A stretch of DNA of 64,000 nt, from positions 1-64,000 of the forward strand of contig JAOAUC010000025.1 in the NCBI GenBank assembly GCA_030157785.1, written 5' to 3'. Position numbers and translations under genes: made by a program. Origin of the DNA: Zoogloea oleivorans (lineage in GTDB: Bacteria; Pseudomonadota; Gammaproteobacteria; Burkholderiales; Rhodocyclaceae). The notes beneath the pieces were generated by a model that had not been told where the DNA came from, made no database searches, and worked only from the letters and a program-made list of their open reading frames with translations. This document shows positions 1 to 7,684 of this stretch, one piece after another (positions within the stretch are counted from its first letter, which is position 1; each line of letters opens with the position of its first letter).

Positions 1-60
1 AGCTGTTAGCTGTTAGCTGTTAGCTGTTAGCTGTTAGCTGTTAGCTGTTAGCTGTTAGCT
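1..60. repeat. Heptanucleotide tandem repeat (AGCTGTT)n
   Basis: The first 60 bases are about 8.5 uninterrupted copies of the 7-mer agctgtt. The array starts at the window edge, so its full length is unknown. It ends abruptly at base 60 in unrelated sequence. A perfect heptamer array can change copy number by slippage. No ORF using it can be seen to its right. Confidence 0.95.
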
Positions 61-1169
61 AGGACGTTAAGGGATTAGGTATTAGGGGCCAGATAAGAAT
101 CAAGGTAGTGCCTAGAGGATAAAACAGGTGAGTAGCTAAACAGCAGCGTAGTAGCTGATGTAGTATGCATGCCACAAGCAGTGAGCGTCCTGCGGATCGA
201 AGGGGCACCACGACTCAGATGGATGGCAGAGCAGCAGTCATTCCTGCAGACTGGTTAGCGCGACACCACCGTCGAAGTAACCAATAATTAATCGCGGCCG
301 TCGTCAATTAGTGCTCTGATAAAAATTGGAGGTACGTCGGAAGGAGCCTTCTCCCCATGAAGTCTCGAAGCTGTGCAACAGCGTTCGCTGTCGGCTGATT
401 ACATTCGACTACCTCCTGACCCACCGGCGTCAGACTCTCCCCGGCCTGGTTCACCGGCAGGCCCGTAGGCATCTCAGCCAATAACTGCGCCAGTCCTAGT
501 CTGCCCACTCTATGCTTGGAGAATCGCCGATTTGGTGTGGCTGCATCCGCTACTGCTGAGTTTATTGCCATATCCGCAAGCTGAGTGCTCGACAAGAGTC
601 GAGATAAGGTTGGAGAACCACGCATTTTCACGTATTTCATACCGACTCCTGTAGCTAGAGATCTTGGTATCAAGCAGGGCCAGCCTTGAGGCATCAAACC
701 GCGACTTCGTAAATATCCTGAGTATCGCTGCTCCTTGTTTCAAAGTGTCCTCAAGCAGGTGGCTTTTGGCAATCTTCATGGGAAAGTAGGGTCTTTGGCG
801 CAAGTTAGCTGCCGCTGCTCAAAGACAGGGGAATGCCGCCGAGCAGCGCCAACACTGGGTTTAAGGCAGAAAACATGTAACCACGTATTTTTCACCTTCT
901 GCTCCCAGAACAAGATAAATCTGTAGTGACGAAACGCCAGAATCCGCAAGGCAATCCACTTCACGGATCTCTTCTGCCGACAGCCCTATGCTCACTCGGG
1001 CCTGGGTTCCAGGGCGGTGATGCCTTCGGCAAGCGCCTTACTAGGTGCTCAACATGCAGGGCGTCGTCACTATCGTGCTCCTCATGGCCCAAGTTCTTGC
1101 AGCTGTAGACATACAGGATCAGGGACAGGTGAAACCACCCGCCCACAACGCTTGCTACCACACTGATTT
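61..1169. other. Decayed or non-coding accessory DNA, no recognisable gene
   Basis: About 1.1 kb of lower-GC sequence without a convincing gene. The longest open stretches are two overlapping minus-strand frames (308-697, 129 codons; 510-803, 97 codons). They lie in different phases and neither product resembles a family I can name. A third minus frame near 961-1218 encodes a short hydrophobic stretch followed by a charged tail. None has a clear ribosome binding site. The stretch reads like the decayed flank of a mobile element; the IS66 remnant and long inverted repeat that follow support this. Confidence 0.5.
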
Positions 1170-1310
1170 CCATCATCAACGGAGCCGGCAGCATCAGTAG
1201 CAGGCGTTGCCTTGGCAAACTGGATCAACGCCAATCAGCTGCGGTACTGGATGCGCAAGCGGGGCGACGAGCCTCCTGCAGCGGGCAGTATTCTCCGCGC
1301 CAGGGGATGA
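1170..1310 (+). pseudogene. Remnant of an IS66-family OrfA (TnpA) accessory protein
   Basis: Read from base 1170, the plus strand encodes a segment containing ASVAGVALANWINANQLRYW and then a short tail to a TGA at 1308-1310. This matches the helix-turn-helix core of the small IS66-family OrfA protein, whose usual form is close to ASVAGVALAHGINANLLRKW. The N-terminal part is missing: the upstream in-frame sequence has stops and no start codon. The C-terminal part is cut off where the inverted repeat at 1303 begins. No OrfB or OrfC transposase sequence was seen nearby, so this is a scar and not an intact element. Identification is from motif memory only. Confidence 0.65.
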
Positions 1311-1362
1311 ACAGTCGAACTCCCAGCTCTGGCATCGGCTGGGAGTTCGACTGTTCATCCCC
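1303..1362. repeat. Perfect 25-bp inverted repeat with 10-nt spacer
   Basis: Bases 1303-1327 are the exact reverse complement of 1338-1362, separated by 10 nt. The pairing stops at both ends. As RNA it would form a very stable hairpin, but no T-run follows on either strand, so it is not a classical terminator. It sits exactly where the IS66 OrfA remnant is interrupted and about 50 bp beyond the end of the serine recombinase gene. It could be a fold-back rearrangement scar, a pair of element ends, or a recombinase site. Confidence 0.9.
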
Positions 1363-1412
1363 GCGACGGCTGGAGATTCAGTGCTTACGAGAAATAGATG
1401 TAACCGCCCTAA

Positions 1413-3086
1413 TCACACAGGGGTGTCAGCATCTTCCGTGTAAACGTCTTCGCAACTAACCGTCCAATCAACCGGCCGCTTTCTTGATGCCTCCAGCCGG
1501 ATACGCATGATTACTCTCTGCTCGAGTTTGGAGTCTGTACTGCTCAACCATGCAACAGCAGCCCCTGGTGCAAACTCGAGCTTGAAGCGCGAGATATAGC
1601 GAGACTCTCGTCCGATAAATACGAAATTCGGAAAAATCTGTGCGAGCGCTGTCCTCACTTTCTCTACGGGCAACCGCCCATCGAGAAGTTTTCCCGCAAG
1701 AGAACCCGCATCTACGTGAAGCTGAGCTTCAATATCGCGGGGACTCCAATCACGATTAGCAACTTCAAACTCTGAAAGAGCAAGCTCTGCTCGTTTATGT
1801 TCGCTTCGTGCATCCTTGTACTCCTCGTCCAAGAGAGCATCAACCCCATCCGACTTACGAATCAAGTTGATAAGCTGTTTGAGCTCCCGAGCCGCCTTGT
1901 CACGACATCCCGCCAATCGTGCAAGCTCGGCGTCTGGGCCCGCATCAAGCTGAGCTCTGAGCCGTGCCTTCAACTCACACAGCCGCACTTCATCAAACAC
2001 ATACCGTAATGCAAACTTCACGACTTCGGTGAGTCCGGCAATCGAAATACTTGGAGTGTACACAGGCGCGTCAGGATCACCAGCACGGTGATTCGCACCA
2101 CAACTTCCACAACTCATACATTCTCCGCCCGAACTTGAACTCAGTACGGCCCTGCAGCCTTTATGCCCGCACTGAATGATTCCTGAAAACTGGTTTCGCC
2201 CACCTCCATAACCTGTTCTCGAAATTTTCTTGGGCTGAGCTGAACTCCACATTGAGTCAGACACAATACGCAGCTCCGGTCGTGCGAAGTGCTCTTCGAC
2301 AAGCGTGACCCCTTTCTTCTTCGCTCGATGCTTCGAGAAGTTACTACCGTTCCAGACAAACGCGCCCCGATATATCGTGTTTTCCAGTATGCGACTCACT
2401 GCCGCAGCCCGCCATATTCTGCCTCGCAAACTGGGTCGAACGCCTGATTCATTGAGCCATCGCGCAATATTATCAAAGGATTTACCGCTTGAGCGTCGTT
2501 CATACATCTCGCGAACAATCTCAGCTTTAACATTGTCTATCAACCAACGTGTTCCAATTTCACGTCCACCATCGCCAATAACTCTTTCTCCGCGATAGCC
2601 GAACGCCGGAGCTGCAATCATGAATCCGCGCTGCAATTGCCCCAGCATACCTCTCTTTACTCGAAAACTCGTTCCACGGCTCTCCTCCTGGGCCATCAAC
2701 CCCTGGATTCCCATTAGGAGCGGCCACTGCGGCTGATTAGTATCAATCCCGTTTGCCGAAATCATACGTACCGAGGTGTTCTCAAGAAGCTCATAAAGCT
2801 CTAATTGCTGCCGCGGATTTCTAGCCAGACGACTCAACTCGTCAACAAGCAAGACGTCAAATTTTCGCTCACCCCATGCCTTCATCAATGCCAAGTAGCC
2901 CGGACGTGAAGCAGCCTTACTACTGAAGCCCGAGATCTCCTCATCCCGAAACTCGATAGCTGACTCCACGTCAATGTTATTTCGTACACCAAGCTCCCGA
3001 CAACGACGAAATTGATCATCGATTGAAGTCGGACTCTGCGTGTCGTACGAATAGCGCCCATAAATTGCGCAACGCCGTTCTCTCAT
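1413..3086 (-). CDS. Large serine recombinase (resolvase/invertase superfamily)
   Basis: A 557-residue large serine recombinase, the phage/ICE integrase type that joins DNA through a phosphoserine intermediate. The N-terminal catalytic domain (about residues 5-150) shows the YGRYSYDTQSPTSIDDQ block with the nucleophilic Ser of the YxRxS motif, and the VDELSRLARN motif with its conserved Arg. A Recombinase domain follows (about 165-290). A zinc-ribbon-like domain (about 310-350) shows CGHKGC and CMSCGSCG, and the C-terminal region looks coiled-coil. The ATG overlaps the stop of a 70-codon ORF upstream (ATGA), so the two are probably translationally coupled. Codon use and GC are unlike the core genes of the window. 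The gene appears intact. Its attachment sites are not identified. Confidence 0.93.
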   Translation of the reverse strand: MRERRCAIYGRYSYDTQSPTSIDDQFRRCRELGVRNNIDVESAIEFRDEEISGFSSKAASRPGYLALMKAWGERKFDVLLVDELSRLARNPRQQLELYELLENTSVRMISANGIDTNQPQWPLLMGIQGLMAQEESRGTSFRVKRGMLGQLQRGFMIAAPAFGYRGERVIGDGGREIGTRWLIDNVKAEIVREMYERRSSGKSFDNIARWLNESGVRPSLRGRIWRAAAVSRILENTIYRGAFVWNGSNFSKHRAKKKGVTLVEEHFARPELRIVSDSMWSSAQPKKISRTGYGGGRNQFSGIIQCGHKGCRAVLSSSSGGECMSCGSCGANHRAGDPDAPVYTPSISIAGLTEVVKFALRYVFDEVRLCELKARLRAQLDAGPDAELARLAGCRDKAARELKQLINLIRKSDGVDALLDEEYKDARSEHKRAELALSEFEVANRDWSPRDIEAQLHVDAGSLAGKLLDGRLPVEKVRTALAQIFPNFVFIGRESRYISRFKLEFAPGAAVAWLSSTDSKLEQRVIMRIRLEASRKRPVDWTVSCEDVYTEDADTPV

Positions 3087-3295
3087 TTTTCTCTCTTCTG
3101 ACTAGCGGACGTCCCCTGTTTTTCCAGAAGCAGCCGATCCACGAGAAGATCGAGCAATCTATCTACAGCAGCAGGTAAGGATCCCGACGACACATTTGCC
3201 GCCCCCTCCTTGCGGACCCTTGTATGTATAGCGCCATCCAAGAAAAGAGCATTTTTCTCTACACATTCATCTTGCCCGCTATGACGTTTCTTCAT
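3083..3295 (-). CDS. Small uncharacterised protein coupled to the serine recombinase
   Basis: A 70-residue, highly charged product starting MKKRHSGQDE and ending in a Lys/Arg-rich tail. I prefer the ATG at 3295 because a GGAG lies 8 nt upstream; an in-frame GTG at 3304 is the alternative. Its TGA overlaps the recombinase ATG in an ATGA, typical of co-translated genes. No domain is recognised. From its position it could be an accessory or directionality factor for the recombinase, but nothing in the sequence proves this. It is divergent from the tyrosine recombinase that begins at 3467. Confidence 0.55.
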   Translation of the reverse strand: MKKRHSGQDECVEKNALFLDGAIHTRVRKEGAANVSSGSLPAAVDRLLDLLVDRLLLEKQGTSASQKREK

Positions 3296-3466
3296 GGACT
3301 TCACTCCAACTGTTGTTTAAGCGCGTTACCAACCACGAAAAAATCACACTATTTCTGTCAAACATCTGTTGGCGATAGCTATGCTATTAACCAGCAGCTC
3401 ATTCTCTTTTTGCCCATTCTTGTCTCTCTCTGCTGGCACAAGGTGTGGCAAGAGCAAGAACACAGC

Positions 3467-5074
3467 ATGAGCAAAACGAAGTACCTGACGTTTGAAAAAG
3501 CACGTGACCGCTACGTTTTTCAAATGCGCATCCCGACTGCTCTGCGAGCGTATTTCAAAAACCGAACAGCAATCCGAATTGCTTTCGGCACCATTCCAGA
3601 AGACACGGCAATACAGCAAGCAAAGGCGCTTGAGTCGAAATGGAAGCTGAAATTCCATGAAGTGAAATCCAGAAATAGTGTTGTGCGCGTTGCAAAAGAA
3701 AACAATCGACTTATCACCACGGTCCTCAGACTCACTGACGACATAGTGCGGCGTGCCGTAGCAACGACTCTTGTCTCTCGCACAAATATGTTGAACGACA
3801 AGCTCACTCTTCTTCGAGCAGCCGGTGACTCTGCATGGACAACCGAGTTGGCCGCGGCCGAGATAATTATTGCGTCGGTACGGAGACGGCTGGCTCGAGG
3901 ACATCAAAGTGACGCGCTCTGCGCTCTTGGAGCGCTCGAGGTGGAGTACGGCCTGAATTTCCGGAGAGACGGATCCGAAACCGAGTTTTTCGTTGAACGC
4001 TGGAACGCTGCCGAAGTTCAGTTCGAGCACGCGTGGATAGAAGTCCTTAGGGGCACACGGTCGATCAAGACGATGATGCCCTTGAGAACGGAACTGCTTC
4101 CACTTGTGCGCTTTTTTGGAACGCCAGCGAACGGACTTACACAACGCTGGGTAGATAGGCAGGGGCTGCTTGGGAAAAGCCCGACCAGCAAAACACGTGA
4201 GAAATATGAAAATATCGCTGCCGACGCTCACGGCATCGTGGGCGAGCAGCCGGTAGAGCTGCTCACCCCCGTGAACATTCGGGACCTCGCTGCACTGTGG
4301 AGGAACAAGGGAAACTCTCAGACGACGATCGCGGACAAGCTTGGCATTCTCATCTGCTTGCTTGATGCGGTCAGCAAGGAAGCCGCCGACATTTGTCGAA
4401 GTGAGCTCCCGCGGACACAACTTGACGGGGTACGCCGCCACCCGTTCAGCGACGCGCAACTCGGCGCCCTCCACCAGCACTTCAGAGAAGCTCGTAACGT
4501 ACACACAGACGACATGCATCTCGTCGATATGATGATGCTCACGGGGGCACGGCTTGGCGAATTGCTTCGGCTGAATTGCGACGAACTTTCCCGCAGCCAG
4601 AGTGGATGGATCGTAACCATCCGCAGTCGCGAGGACTCGCGTCTGAAGAACACTCCGTCGGAGCGGGAGCTGCCGATTGATACCTCCGGTTTGCCTGAAC
4701 TTCATATGTGGCTGCAGGAACGAATATCGAAGAACGGCAGACTTTTTACAGATGCTCGTGCGGACAAGCATGGTCACTACGGCAATGCAGAGAGCAAACG
4801 GCTGAACCGCATCTTGCGAAAGCACTTTCCAGATAGACGACTTGTGCTTCAAAGCATTCGGACAACCGTTGGACAAACCTTGCGCCGCAACGGGATTGAC
4901 CCACGCGTCCGTCGGCGTGCACTGGGCCACGCAGATGTTGATATACATGACAAGCATTACGACCCCGCTGAACTTCTTGGCGCAGCTGACTTGGAGTCGA
5001 TTGCGCCGGTACTTGCAGCCCTCGCCGTTCGCACACGGACAGTTCCGGGTGCGAACGAGGAAGCAAAAACCTAG
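3467..5074 (+). CDS. Tyrosine recombinase/integrase with DUF6538-type N-terminus
   Basis: A 535-residue tyrosine recombinase from the ATG at 3467 (MSKTKYLTFEKARDRYVFQM). The frame is open further upstream, but the N-terminal family match begins here. The first 65 residues resemble the DUF6538 domain found at the start of many island integrases. The C-terminal catalytic domain has the first Arg in TGARLGELLRL, a second motif SIRTTVGQTL where the usual HxxR reads QxxR, then RALGH, and the Tyr nucleophile in HDKHYD. The His-to-Gln change at box II is seen in some active members, so it need not mean loss of function. It is convergent with the gene at 5085-6053, only 10 bp apart, and divergent from the serine recombinase unit. 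Confidence 0.88.
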   Translation: MSKTKYLTFEKARDRYVFQMRIPTALRAYFKNRTAIRIAFGTIPEDTAIQQAKALESKWKLKFHEVKSRNSVVRVAKENNRLITTVLRLTDDIVRRAVATTLVSRTNMLNDKLTLLRAAGDSAWTTELAAAEIIIASVRRRLARGHQSDALCALGALEVEYGLNFRRDGSETEFFVERWNAAEVQFEHAWIEVLRGTRSIKTMMPLRTELLPLVRFFGTPANGLTQRWVDRQGLLGKSPTSKTREKYENIAADAHGIVGEQPVELLTPVNIRDLAALWRNKGNSQTTIADKLGILICLLDAVSKEAADICRSELPRTQLDGVRRHPFSDAQLGALHQHFREARNVHTDDMHLVDMMMLTGARLGELLRLNCDELSRSQSGWIVTIRSREDSRLKNTPSERELPIDTSGLPELHMWLQERISKNGRLFTDARADKHGHYGNAESKRLNRILRKHFPDRRLVLQSIRTTVGQTLRRNGIDPRVRRRALGHADVDIHDKHYDPAELLGAADLESIAPVLAALAVRTRTVPGANEEAKT

Positions 5075-5084
5075 ACAACCAAGA

Positions 5085-6053
5085 TCAATCGGGTCGATTT
5101 TCTGGAAGAGGAGCAGGTGTCGTTCTTAGCAAATCTGAATACGATCCTGAGCCGTTCTCGTTGCCTATCAGGCCAGATCTGCGAAGTGCCATTCGAACAT
5201 GCTGAACAAATGCAATCACCTGACCTGGCCCGTGCAGTAAGCCCTCGTCGATAAACGCAACACGGAATCCTTGCAGATCAAAGTATTGAGGCAAGGGAGC
5301 CAACCCACCAGAATATCTCCCGACCCGCAGCACTAGTTGATAGTCTGGAATCAGGACGTCGCCCGATTCGCAGTAATCGGGTTGACGCTGGCAGATCATG
5401 AGCGGAAGGGTGTGCAGGTAGCCATCATCACCAGAAATCAGTGAAAACCCGACGCCCATCCCTTCAAGGTCACGGGCGACGATAAGCAGTGCAATCGATT
5501 TCGTCACCCCCCCTCGGGTAATCCAACCTTGGTCAGGCATGAACGACAAGTGATGTGACACTTCGAGGAACCAACCCTTGGAAATAACGCAGGCAGCCGT
5601 CTGTCGATCGAGCTCAAGCCATGCCTGCAGACTCCAGAACGGCGTAGCAGTGTTTATCGCATCAGCGAGAGTCTCCGGCTGGTAGTGTGCAGGCGACGAC
5701 CATCCGAGAAATTCAGCGACCAATCGAAAGCGGCCCTCCCTATGCAATTGATCCGCGCATTCCGGCTCTCCATGCCAAAATTCAAACGCATCCTCCATGC
5801 CCATATTGAGCACGACCGCAACAATCTCTGCTAAAGACATTGAGGCAAACATGCGGAGATTCAAACTGGTCGGCCACCCTAACTGCTCTGCAATTTCATG
5901 CCGCAAGGCAGGGGCTTTGTACAACTCAAGCCATCCACTCGGATCAAGTAAAGCCATCTCGACAAATGAAGTCCGGCCATGGGTCAAGATGCGAAGGGCC
6001 AGTTCGGCCGAGCGTGTGATACCACCAACTGTCGGAAGATCTTTCGTTTCCAT
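5085..6053 (-). CDS. Uncharacterised protein translationally coupled to the island integrase
   Basis: A 322-residue protein starting METKDLPTVGGITR. The start is well supported: AAGGAGG lies 4 nt upstream of the ATG at 6053 and overlaps the stop region of the integrase that ends at 6064. The open frame reaches further up inside the integrase gene but without a ribosome site. I recognise no family. It has no signal peptide or membrane segment, is mildly acidic, and is rich in Trp and aromatic residues in its middle. The C-terminal third (around VLIPDYQLVLRVGRYSGG) looks like beta structure. Position suggests a recombination helper or a cargo (possibly defence) gene expressed with the integrase; this is inference only. 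Confidence 0.7.
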   Translation of the reverse strand: METKDLPTVGGITRSAELALRILTHGRTSFVEMALLDPSGWLELYKAPALRHEIAEQLGWPTSLNLRMFASMSLAEIVAVVLNMGMEDAFEFWHGEPECADQLHREGRFRLVAEFLGWSSPAHYQPETLADAINTATPFWSLQAWLELDRQTAACVISKGWFLEVSHHLSFMPDQGWITRGGVTKSIALLIVARDLEGMGVGFSLISGDDGYLHTLPLMICQRQPDYCESGDVLIPDYQLVLRVGRYSGGLAPLPQYFDLQGFRVAFIDEGLLHGPGQVIAFVQHVRMALRRSGLIGNENGSGSYSDLLRTTPAPLPENRPD

Positions 6054-6063
6054 CGCAACCTCC

Positions 6064-7413
6064 TTAACCCACAACAAGCGCAAGCGTGATCGGCAACACA
6101 ATCCTGCCAATTGCCTCCACCAGAGGCTCCAAGGGCATTTCGCCATAATTACGACTTACACTTGAGGAGACATGCCCGGTCAACGCGTCATGCAGCTCTT
6201 CAGTGATGGCTGCTGCACGGCAGAGCGTCTTGAATGTGTGACGAAATGAGTGAAAGACGAGTCTTGGGTCACGGATTCCACAGCCCGACACAGCACGTAG
6301 ATGGCGCTGAAACCATTTTCCGAAGTTTCCACCCCGCCGGCCATCATGATTCGGCTCAAGATCAGGAAACAACCACACATGCCGGGCATCGCGCACCGCA
6401 TCGACGTAATCAAGAAATCCAGCGCCCAGGAGGTCAGGATGGAGCGGGATCATGCGACGGGAACCGTCGGTCTTGAGGTGCTGATCAGGCCCTTGGTCAG
6501 TCACACGCATCAGCGGCCCCAACTTAGCATCGAGAACGATGTCGTCAGTCCGCAACTGCGCAATCTCTTCCAGCCTGGCCCCAGTTACAAATGCAATCAT
6601 TGGAATCCAGACGCACGCCTCCCCACCTCCGCCGACGGGGCGAAAACCATGGGTATAGATGCGGGTCGAAAAAACAGCACGCAGTTCTGCCGGCGTATAG
6701 ATCCTGCGAACAAGCGTAGGGACTCTCGCCCGTGGAATTTTCAAGCCGCGAGCGACGTTCTGCTTGAGATGGCCGGCGTCATACCCGACTTGCAGAAGCG
6801 TCGAGATAAAGCCTACCCTTTTGCTCACGGTAGCCCTGGCGAGCCGTTGCGCCAACAAATGGTCTCTAAAGCCGGCAACATCCAGCCTGGTCAGCTCCAG
6901 CAGTGGGACTTTCGTATACTTGCGAAACGACCGAAGCGCTGCTTGCATATCACGCACAGTGCCGGGCTCTCGGTCCCGATCAAGGCGTTTCCATGCATCA
7001 AAAAGCGCGCTATCTCCTTCTGAAACTGAGCTTGCTTTGCACCCGGACGAGGAACCTGGCGCATTTTGCGTCGTCTCCGCCAGAGGGCTCAGTGCAATGT
7101 GCGTGCTAGATTCGTCACATGCATGAGGCGCCGCTTGAGATTGACCGTGTCCCGCTGTTACTTCAAGCTCAGTGGGTGGCGCATCAGCCCGCGATGAAGT
7201 ATTGAGCGCTATGCCCCCGAGAGAAACATTCTCGCGGGCCGCGTCAAAGCGCGACAACCAGTCGCTTGCAAGCCGCAACGCGATTGGGCGAGCCTCGGTA
7301 CGGTCGGCTGTCTGGAGATTGACCCGCACAACCTTGCCGAACCGCTCAGTCAGCGGTGCAGGAACACGGATCTGGAAATAATAAGAATTGTGATGAAACG
7401 TCAAGTAGCTCAT
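6064..7413 (-). CDS. Tyrosine integrase (DUF6538 N-terminus) next to tRNA-Ser
   Basis: A 449-residue tyrosine recombinase. GGAGAA precedes the ATG at 7413 by 6 nt. An N-terminal DUF6538-like domain (SYLTFHHNSYYFQIRVPAPL) is followed by a low-complexity linker (about residues 75-140), a SAM-like core-binding domain (about 140-225) and the catalytic domain. All catalytic residues are visible: Arg in TGARLEEIAQL, HSFRH, the TGH motif and the Tyr in SRNYGEM. It is transcribed away from the tRNA-Ser gene, whose 3' end is 128 bp upstream, the usual arrangement for islands that target a tRNA. The downstream gene at 5085-6053 is coupled to it. It looks functional and is the best candidate for the enzyme that placed this island. 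Confidence 0.93.
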   Translation of the reverse strand: MSYLTFHHNSYYFQIRVPAPLTERFGKVVRVNLQTADRTEARPIALRLASDWLSRFDAARENVSLGGIALNTSSRADAPPTELEVTAGHGQSQAAPHACDESSTHIALSPLAETTQNAPGSSSGCKASSVSEGDSALFDAWKRLDRDREPGTVRDMQAALRSFRKYTKVPLLELTRLDVAGFRDHLLAQRLARATVSKRVGFISTLLQVGYDAGHLKQNVARGLKIPRARVPTLVRRIYTPAELRAVFSTRIYTHGFRPVGGGGEACVWIPMIAFVTGARLEEIAQLRTDDIVLDAKLGPLMRVTDQGPDQHLKTDGSRRMIPLHPDLLGAGFLDYVDAVRDARHVWLFPDLEPNHDGRRGGNFGKWFQRHLRAVSGCGIRDPRLVFHSFRHTFKTLCRAAAITEELHDALTGHVSSSVSRNYGEMPLEPLVEAIGRIVLPITLALVVG

Positions 7414-7467
7414 GCAGCTTCTCCAAGATAAAGGGGAAAACTGCTGGCATTACTTGTACGCCAATTT

Positions 7468-7540
7468 GTAACACCAATGAAAAAAGCCGCATGGCGGCTT
7501 TTCCCAATAACCAAGCCCCATGCGGGCTTGGTGGTGTTAC
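7468..7540. repeat. Inverted-repeat pair flush with the tRNA-Ser 3' end
   Basis: A 9-bp sequence gtaacacca at 7468-7476 is repeated exactly inverted at 7532-7540, and the right copy abuts the encoded CCA end of tRNA-Ser. Between them are two hairpins, 7482-7502 and 7511-7531 (8-bp arms CCAAGCCC/GGGCTTGG). The left hairpin is the tRNA terminator. The outer pair may simply stabilise the trailer RNA or may be recombinase arm sites of the adjacent integrase. Confidence 0.7.
7479..7502 (-). terminator. Intrinsic terminator of tRNA-Ser
   Basis: On the minus strand the sequence reads GCCGC-CAT-GCGGC followed by TTTTTT, a textbook Rho-independent terminator about 40 nt past the tRNA-Ser 3' end. On the plus strand the stem is also followed by four T, so it may act both ways. 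Confidence 0.8.
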
Positions 7541-7634
7541 TGGCGGAGAGTGAGGGATTCGAACCCTCGATGCAGGTTTGTGCCCGCATGCTCCCTTAGC
7601 AGGGGAGTGCCTTCGACCTCTCGGCCAACTCTCC
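7541..7634 (-). tRNA. tRNA-Ser (anticodon GCU)
   Basis: A 94-nt class II tRNA with a long variable arm and encoded CCA. The acceptor stem GGAGAGT pairs with ACTCTCC, G is the discriminator, the anticodon loop is CTGCTAA (GCT), and the T arm is GAGGG-TTCGAAT-CCCTC. It reads the AGU/AGC serine codons. It lies 50 bp downstream of lysC on the same strand. The integrase-bearing island lies on its 3' side, so it is the probable integration target. Confidence 0.97.
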
Positions 7635-7684
7635 GCAACAGCCGCGCATTATAGGCAACACACGGCACTAAGGCAAATTATTTT

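Noticed and set aside
1..7540. A second copy of the tRNA-Ser 3' end as the other attachment site
   Set aside because: Scanning the region by eye for the T-arm and acceptor sequence gave no convincing copy; it may lie left of the window.
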